Below are positions 57,481 through 64,000 of a stretch of 64,000 nucleotides of DNA, piece by piece (position 1 is the stretch's first letter; the number at the start of each line of letters is the position of its first letter). The notes under the pieces are model-generated. The model did not search any database. It saw only the letters and a list, made by a program, of their open reading frames with translations, and was not told the origin of the DNA. Source of the DNA: Coriolopsis trogii (taxonomy: Eukaryota > Basidiomycota > Agaricomycetes > Polyporales > Polyporaceae); contig JAHYIO010000001.1 in assembly GCA_020543525.1 (NCBI GenBank), positions 496,001 through 560,000 on the forward strand, in the 5' to 3' direction. The translations under genes were made by a program, and so were the position numbers.

Positions 57481-58371
57481 GGCGGGTTGTGGAGGGGAAG
57501 AGAGGAGAGCGGCTCAAGTTCCGGGGTAAGATATGGGCAGACGACTAGCATGTTCCGGTGAGGGCGATGTGAATGACGCCGACGAGACGGTCGGATGTCG
57601 ATGGTCGATGGTCGGGACGCATCGGGGGATCCCGCCCACGCTGACGTCCAGACTCCTGGAGACGACATCTGGCTATCTCCGCTCAACGTTCAGCCGTTGC
57701 CGACGATGGGGAAAGAGACGATAAGAAGGTTATGATACTTACCGCCTGATATACTGCCCAGCCCAACTTTCAAGATCTCATCGGTCTTCGGTGCCTCAGC
57801 GCTAGCGCTCGCCCATGGTAGTGGAACAAAATAACTGATGCAGCCAAAACAGTCAAGCCCCACGAATAGTACTATAGCCCATCGCGTAGTTCAGCTTGGA
57901 GGCTGAGGCCTGAGGACTCGGTACCCAGGACTCAGGACAGAATACTTATACTTACGCTTGTCGATCACTTTTACCTGACATGCTTGAGCGCTCTGACATG
58001 GTACGAGTTCAACTGATGCTATACTAGTACACAGGAGCCTTTGTACAGCTGCTGCCAGGTGTGGCATGCTTTCTACCTCAACAAGTACTTTAAGCTGAAT
58101 TTATCGTCGCAAGAGCATAAGTCGACCGCAGGATGGCGTCAGTATGTTCATCCTCTTAAGCTGCAACGTCGGAACATGCATTATTTGTGATAAGTATCAA
58201 ACCACGCTCATTCGAGATACAGTTGAGATGATGCGGGCCACCCATGACCATGATCGAATCAACAACAACCGCGTCCCAGTGGGCGGGACCAAGTCGCGAG
58301 TCATAACCCCTAGGGTCTTCAGGATGCGGTTCTGAAGGTCGATCTTCTCCTGCGAGGTCACTGGTTGTTCA
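57481..58371. promoter_or_regulatory. Intergenic, kinase-like 3' end to PUT1 copy B promoter
   Basis: About 890 bp. The proximal 200 bp upstream of copy B are GC-rich with many CGG/CCG triplets; the distal part is AT-richer. No gene recognised. Confidence 0.4.
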
Positions 58372-59985
58372 TCATATCCGCAAAACCCGTCGCACCAAAT
58401 GCAGTGCGTCCCACAAGAAAGCGCTACGCGCATATCGGAGAAACAACAAAACCCAGCGAGGTAATGTGGGGGTTTGGTAAAAGCTCCATTTACTGGCTTC
58501 CTGTGGCGGCACATGAGTCCAGTATGTGCTCCTGCCGTATGTGACCCATTTCCAGTCCCCGTCCAATTTGACTGCCATGTTCAGGGTTGCGGCGGGGACA
58601 TGATCGCATGCATGCTCGAAGAATGTCAACGCTTCGTGAGCAGAAAATCGCTCAGCCCGTATGTGCGTCGTCATTCTGTCAAACAGGGGCGCAAGCATCG
58701 GCATATGAGGTATCATTCTCTGTTATGGTATCATGAGTAGGTCGGATGTCTTGTAACACAGGTAACCACTCACACTGAAGGAGGCTCGAAACAGGTTTCC
58801 CAGGCACGCAACGTCCAATGCGAAAGGGTTATAGTGAGGTCCACCGAGGCTCAGATCAAGAGGTCGGAATGGTGTTCCAATCCTCTCCACAGTCTCTGAA
58901 TCTATCGGAAGCCGACAGTCACGTAGAGCCCAATTTGGGGGGAACAAGGCGGAACGGTCAAAGTCGAAGAGGCAGTAGTCGGGATTCTTGCTACGGCGAT
59001 AGTCACGAAGAGGTTGCCCGAAGTCGGATGAATACGATCGGAGCGAATAGAGACTGGTCATCATGTTGTGCTCGTCGACATCCTGTCACCAGGTTTGTCA
59101 ACATACTGAGGTCAGTCGTTGCAACGGCGACTTACTACATACCTGATGCGCAATACGACGGCTGTGGAGCGCGTTGAGGCCCTGATCGTGTGTGAGTCCG
59201 ATGCGTTGCGCAGCCATAGCACATGCTGTACCTTGAGTATACAATGCATGAATCTCAAGGCTTGACCGACTGTCTCGAACGTATACAGAGGGTTGCATTG
59301 GCCCCAACTAGGGTTAGCGGATAAGACACGGGCTTTGACATTGTCATACGTGTGAGACTCACGTGGGCATCATAACAAAGGAGAACGCATGTGAAGTGTC
59401 GAGGATTGCAACAGGTGGCAACACACCTTCGAAATCTTCTGTGAATAACTCCGGGGAATGCAGCAGTCGTTGGTAAATAAGGTACTCGTCCGAGCATCTG
59501 TTCACCAATTTGATGGTCACGTCTCTACCAAGTTTATCCTGCGCTCCTGCCATCTTTAGCTGCAGAGTCATGGTATCAGCGGGTGGTTTCATCACATGCG
59601 GGAAGTACTCACAGGCATCACCGTTGCGATCGGTACGTCGTCGGGACAGCGATCGGCATACGGCCGTGGTATGTGCTGGTGCTATCATTCGGTCTAGGAG
59701 CACTCCTTCACGAATCTCATGAAGTCGGTATCCTCTGGCCTCAAACCAACCGATGTATGCGCTCCAAAAGGGGACCATGTCGATCCATTGGGGGTAATCG
59801 CTCTGACCGAAAGCTCTCACATCGCCAAGCGGTATCTGTATAGCTGAGGACGTCAGTAGTTGCCTTGATATATTTTACATGGACAGTCTCACGTTGGGGA
59901 ACCCGAGAGGATCCAATTCGAGCGGACACTCGTAGGCATCCCACTCCTGCTGATCGCTTTCATGTTGCGAGACCGTTGATATCAT
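58372..59985 (-). CDS. Degenerate protein-kinase-like protein
   Basis: A kinase-fold protein of about 450 residues of a type expanded in Agaricomycetes. Start MISTVSQHESDQQEW at 59985, then an intron and IPLGDVRAFGQSDYPQWIDM. Kinase features: a VAIK-like DVTIKLV with Lys, and LRFMHCILKGLNALHSRRIAHQ. The catalytic loop, split by an intron, reads HQDVDEHN (Arg of HRD replaced by Gln; Asp and Asn kept). In place of DFG there is LFDFDRS. The C-lobe has YNPFALDVACLGNLF. The tail WSFYQTPTLPRW, LRYARSAFLW is hydrophobic. The altered DFG suggests weak or no catalysis, but that is inference. All five or so introns join in frame, so it is not an obvious pseudogene. Role unknown. Confidence 0.68.
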
Positions 59986-60290
59986 GCGCTCCAAACCTTA
60001 CGGAGTAAGACTTGAGATTGAGAACGGCAAGATATGAAGGAGAGCATACCAAGAAGGTGAACGTCCGAGTAAGTAAGTATATAACTGAGCGCATACGCCC
60101 AAGTTCAGCAAGTCGAACCAACGTTAGCGTCTACAGGCGTCTACCTTCCAAGTCAACAGGCACGTGACGATACGGCTGATGTCAATTCGCTACATTCTAA
60201 AACAACAATGACAAGACTTCAGATCCATATTCGTAATCGTAACACCCGCTTCCGAGACAGAGAAGCATTCGCATGTCATGAGACAAGCAT
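59986..60290. other. Intergenic, CAND1 3' end to kinase-like gene
   Basis: About 305 bp. Nothing recognised. Confidence 0.35.
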
Positions 60291-63200
60291 TCACGCCCCC
60301 ACAAGCTCCCGGAATTCCGCACCCCACTCAGGCGACTTCTGCGTCGCAGCGACGAACGTGTCGAACTTCGGGCTCGCTCCCTGCTGGCTGATCTTGCTAA
60401 GCGCAGCGACGGCCCGCAGTGTGCTTCGTTGGAGTTCGGCCGCCCGCTCGAGATCCTGTTTGACTGTGTCCTTCGTGACCGCCGGCCCCTTCATACTCTT
60501 CTCGAGCGGGGGCGTAAGGTCGTCGAGGCGTTGGGCGACCGCCGTCGGGGCGACCTGTGCGAGTCGGAAGAGCATCATGTGGCAGATGACCTTCACCTCA
60601 TCCGAGTCGTCCGCGAGCCCGGCTGCAACGCGGGCGAGGAACTCGTGCAAGTCGAGCTTTGACAAGCAAGTGTCGAGCTACCATACACCGCTGATTAGCG
60701 ACAGTGCTGACTCACTATCCAAAGCGTACATACCAGAGTGTAGAGCGTCTCGTACGCTGTCTTGCGAGCCTCCAGACCGTCGTCGACCTTGTGTGTCCAA
60801 GGACCCATTTGCACTGTACGAATCAAGTCTGTGTTCACGACCGTCTCCTTGTACAGGTTCGGCAGGAGTGTTGGCAGGTGGTCACGAATAAGGTGGGGTC
60901 GTGAACGAGCAGCAGAGTTCAGTGCCGACAAGGCCAGACGACGAACAGTCTGCAATATATCATAATTAGGCCAGCATCTCCCATGTTTCAAATTGTACTC
61001 ACCAAATCAGCATCAGTGAGCAGAGCCAAGAAGTCCATGATGACGCCGCCAAGCAGCTCGTCGAACGAAGTTCCACTCTCTGCGAAGGTGTAACGGATAG
61101 CAGAGAGTACTGTCGCTCTGGTCGCCGGGTTGGGATCGTTGATGCGAGCCTATATACATGTATGAGGGCTGGATAGTGGCACATAGGGCGTATGAACTCA
61201 CGTGGAGTTGGGGCAGGTAGCGACTCGGATGTGTCGTCGTGAGCTTGCCTAGACATGCTGCCGCAACATTGCGAGTGGTCTCCTCTTGGTTCTCCGAGTT
61301 CTCGAACAGCGGAGTCCAGAGCAAATCGGCGACCGTCTCCAATTGTCCATGCGAACAATGAGTGACGATCTACATCGAGGCAGCAGTCAGTCATGTCCTT
61401 GCAATATCAAACAATCCGACGGACCTCCTTGAGCGCATGCAGGGACAACAGACGTCTTTCCTGATCGTGTTCGACCATCTTGACGATGAGAGGCAAGAAG
61501 TGATGCAGATTGCCGACGGCGATGTTCCCTATAACGCATGTGAGTAACTGTATCACAGGTTGCAAGTCGGGAAACCCACCAGCAGCGAACGCAGCCGCCG
61601 TGCGGACTTCTTCTTGTTCCGCGGTGAACCTCTCGATCGCTTGGTTGAAGATATCCTGTTGGGGAGACATATCGCTGCACGCGATGTATCAGCTGTCAAA
61701 ACAGAACGCTGAGATAGGAAGCAAGCGTACATGACGCGACCAATCTCGCCCATGACAAGCAAACTGAGAACGACTTGAGACGTCTTTGCCTTGGAACCCG
61801 GCTAAGATGCGATTGAGCCGACACGTCACCACCAAGATCATCCACACTGCATACCTTCAGATGCTTCGCAAACTCAGCAATCGTACCGGCGGCAACGGCG
61901 CGCTGTGCCTTGACAACCTGTCCAATGCACTTGGCGACATTGGTCAACGAGGCCTCGCTCTTCGGTGCCTTCTCGACGGAGATGACCAGGTTGGGGACGA
62001 CGTGAGTCGCGATCTGCATGTCCGCTTCCACGAGCGCTCCAAAGAAAGCCAACAATGACTCGAATGGGGCACCCGCGAGGAGGCTTGAGTGCGAAATCGC
62101 GTACACGTCAGGGAGCACGTCTCGCTCGACCTCCGGGAACGTGGTAGAGGGAGCGAGCTCAAGCAAAAGTGCGATAATGTCTAACGCCGAACCGAGCAGA
62201 GTAATATCGGTGGCGTTCATATAGGACTTGAGTGGTGGGATCAGTCCCGCTGGTAGGTCAGCGGGAATGGTGGTATACCTGGAGGTTCGATGGGATGTGA
62301 ATCGTGGAATGACTACAGATATCTAGTGTCACATACCTCCGGAGCAATGCATCCAAGCAGTTGAAGAGCTCGACCTTGCCCACGCGACCACTCTTCCTCA
62401 ACAGTGTTGTGACCCACTCAACGCCCCCATTGACCCAGTCATCGCCAATCTCGACCTTGGAAGCAACCCTTGTAACGACTTTGACGGCACCATCTGTGCG
62501 GCCCGTTGTCCTGCAGATGTACTCCCATTCCTTCCTGTCCTTGGTCCTCATGATCTCGGTCGCCGAGACCCACAAGTCCCCGATGCACTCTTCGGCGCAA
62601 GCGCGGACGTCCGCGTCCGTATCATGGTTGCTCAAGCGCTTCACGGCCTCTTCGTATACGCGGTCAACCCAAGCACCACTCTTCACGGGCTGCATAGCGT
62701 TGAGGAGCGAAGAGAAGTTTCGGAACGCCTCTGACGCGATCCGAGGATGCCTCTCACCGAGGGCCTGGAGCAAGAACGGGCTGATAGAGTCAAGTTGTCC
62801 CGAGTACACAGGGGGTGCGTGCTTCGCGAAGAAAAGCGCAAGGAAGGACATGCAAGTCACTTGCAGGGAAGCCGAGCTTGAGCGAGATGAAGCAGAGAGG
62901 ACGGATTTCGCGGTCGCGAGAATCTGAGTAGATTGATTCGCCAAAGAGCCAGGGAGGACTGTCAACAGCTTGTGCAAAAGCGAGAACCCAGCCTCGAGGG
63001 TACCAGGCGGAGTCTTGGCCGACTTCATCTGAGCAAGGAGAGCCTTGGCGAGAGACGGAACTTGAGACTGCAGGAGAGTGTACGGGGTCTCCTCCACTTC
63101 CATACCTTCTTCACGTTTGCGCTTGCCGCCCACTATATGTTCTTTGGTGCTCTGTGGCACTCCACCATATACACCAGTTTGGTTGAGGAGAACGCCGTAT

Positions 63201-64000
63201 GTTGACCATACTTCCAGGCGAACGGTTTCTTCGCGGTCGCCAAACCGGGATATAAGAACCGGAGATACCGTTTTATACAAGGTCGTGAGTAGTTCCGGGC
63301 GGGTGGCCACAACCGCAGCGAGGAGCTTGGTTGCTGCCCTACGGATCTTGTATGAAGTGTCCTCATCATCCGAGTACCTTGGTGGAGAGAATGAGAACAA
63401 ATATCAGACATTATAGTCATCACTCACTCGTCACCGAGTTCCTCGTCATCTTCATCTTCCTCGTCGGCCATCTCCTCATCTTCGTCGTCCTCTCCACCGG
63501 CATAGTTCTGACGAGAATATGGGTTTCACACCGGCAGTCTAGGTGATTCAGAGACTCACAGGATCATATTTGATGTACTGATTCCCAACTTGAATGATGG
63601 TACTCAAGTACGGCATGGTCTCGCTCGGACATCTGAGTACGAGTGCCTCCAACGCCTGACAAAATATAAGTCAGCGCTCGTGATTGCCACAGTTGACACC
63701 TTGCTTACTTGCAGGCAACTTTCACGCAGTTCTTCATCGTCACGCTGTGAGTCCTTCAGAATATTGGGAATGATGTCACTCAATGAGGGGGCAATTTGGT
63801 GGGGAGAATGTCGCGCGATGGCTGCAACCAACTGAACCACAGTGCGCTGTGTGTCAAGCTTTGCAGATGGTGCAAGTCCGGGCACGATTGTAGAGCTCAG
63901 GAGCGCAGCAAAGTCTTGCGGTTGCGAGTGAGGCATAAATTGTGCAAGGGTCGTGATGGCCCGTTTCCTCACCGCTGGGCGAGGATGGTTGAGAATGGGT
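60291..64000 (-). CDS. CAND1: CAND1/TIP120 cullin-RING exchange factor (5' end outside window)
   Basis: A HEAT-repeat protein that binds unneddylated cullin and swaps SCF substrate adaptors. The visible part covers most of the protein except the first repeats; the start lies beyond the right edge. HEAT segments seen in order: RKRAITTLAQFMPHSQPQDF, LDTQRTVVQLVAAIARHSPHQ, YKIRRAATKLLAAVVATRPELL, SPVLISRFGDREETVRLEVW, a KRKREEGMEVEETPYTLLQSQ insert, and LFNCLDALLRRY. The conserved TIP120 C-terminal block follows: VRRLALSALNSAARSRPHLI, LLPNLYKETVVNTDLIRTV, MGPWTHKVDDGLEARKTAYE, LDTCLSKLDLHEFLARVAAGL and DSDEVKVICHMMLFRLA. It ends FRELVGA at 60291. An acidic stretch (63430-63500) separates two early repeats. 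Short introns throughout; all sampled joins keep frame. Confidence 0.92.

Noticed and set aside
57510..57523. CGG-N8-CCG upstream of PUT1 copy B as a Put3-type site
   Set aside because: Yeast Put3 prefers N10 spacing, and CGG/CCG triplets are common in this GC-rich stretch; too weak to call.
1..64000. CRISPR arrays, prokaryotic operons, intact transposons
   Set aside because: The sequence is intron-rich fungal nuclear DNA; no direct-repeat arrays, transposase or reverse-transcriptase motifs, or long terminal repeats were seen.

Overview
The window is nuclear DNA from a filamentous basidiomycete. A Polyporales-type white-rot fungus fits best: there is a pyranose 2-oxidase gene, genes are split by many 50-70 nt introns with GTRNGY donors, transcription units are tight and face both ways, and F-box/LRR and degenerate-kinase genes of the kind expanded in that group are present. 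No rRNA, CRISPR, viral or intact mobile element was recognised. Gene models were built by reading the splice signals by eye and joining exons in frame to known family motifs. Coordinates run from start to stop codon and include introns.

Left part (1-19 kb): pyranose 2-oxidase (+), a PHD-finger protein (-), a DNMT2-type methyltransferase (+), translation factor eIF5 (+), a phenol-hydroxylase-like FAD monooxygenase (+), an F-box-like protein (+) and a DAO-family FAD oxidoreductase with a predicted N-myristoylation start (+).

Middle (19-44 kb) is housekeeping: meiotic MSH4 (-), SWR1 subunit VPS72/YL1 (-), a mitochondrial ribosomal protein (+), a second F-box-like protein that is a paralogue of the first (-), BCP1 (-), retromer VPS35 (-), RNA polymerase II RPB1 with its CTD (-) and ESCRT-0 VPS27 (+). 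RPB1 and VPS27 share a 138-bp divergent promoter.

Right part (44-64 kb): a Bni4-like protein with a predicted PP1 link (-), an amidase (+), two tandem proline dehydrogenases (-), a degenerate protein-kinase-like gene (-) and the 3' part of CAND1 (-), which runs off the right edge.

The genes do not form one pathway. Small functional groupings are visible: five flavoenzyme genes (P2O, monooxygenase, DAO oxidoreductase, two proline dehydrogenases) and endosomal sorting (VPS35, VPS27). The most notable features are structural: 10-nt internal microexons in three genes, a 30-nt exon inside the RPB1 CTD, a CTD built of alternating heptads, a Pro-Ser-Cys motif IV in the DNMT2 protein, and the tandem PUT1 pair. 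I found no clear candidate for a wholly undescribed system.
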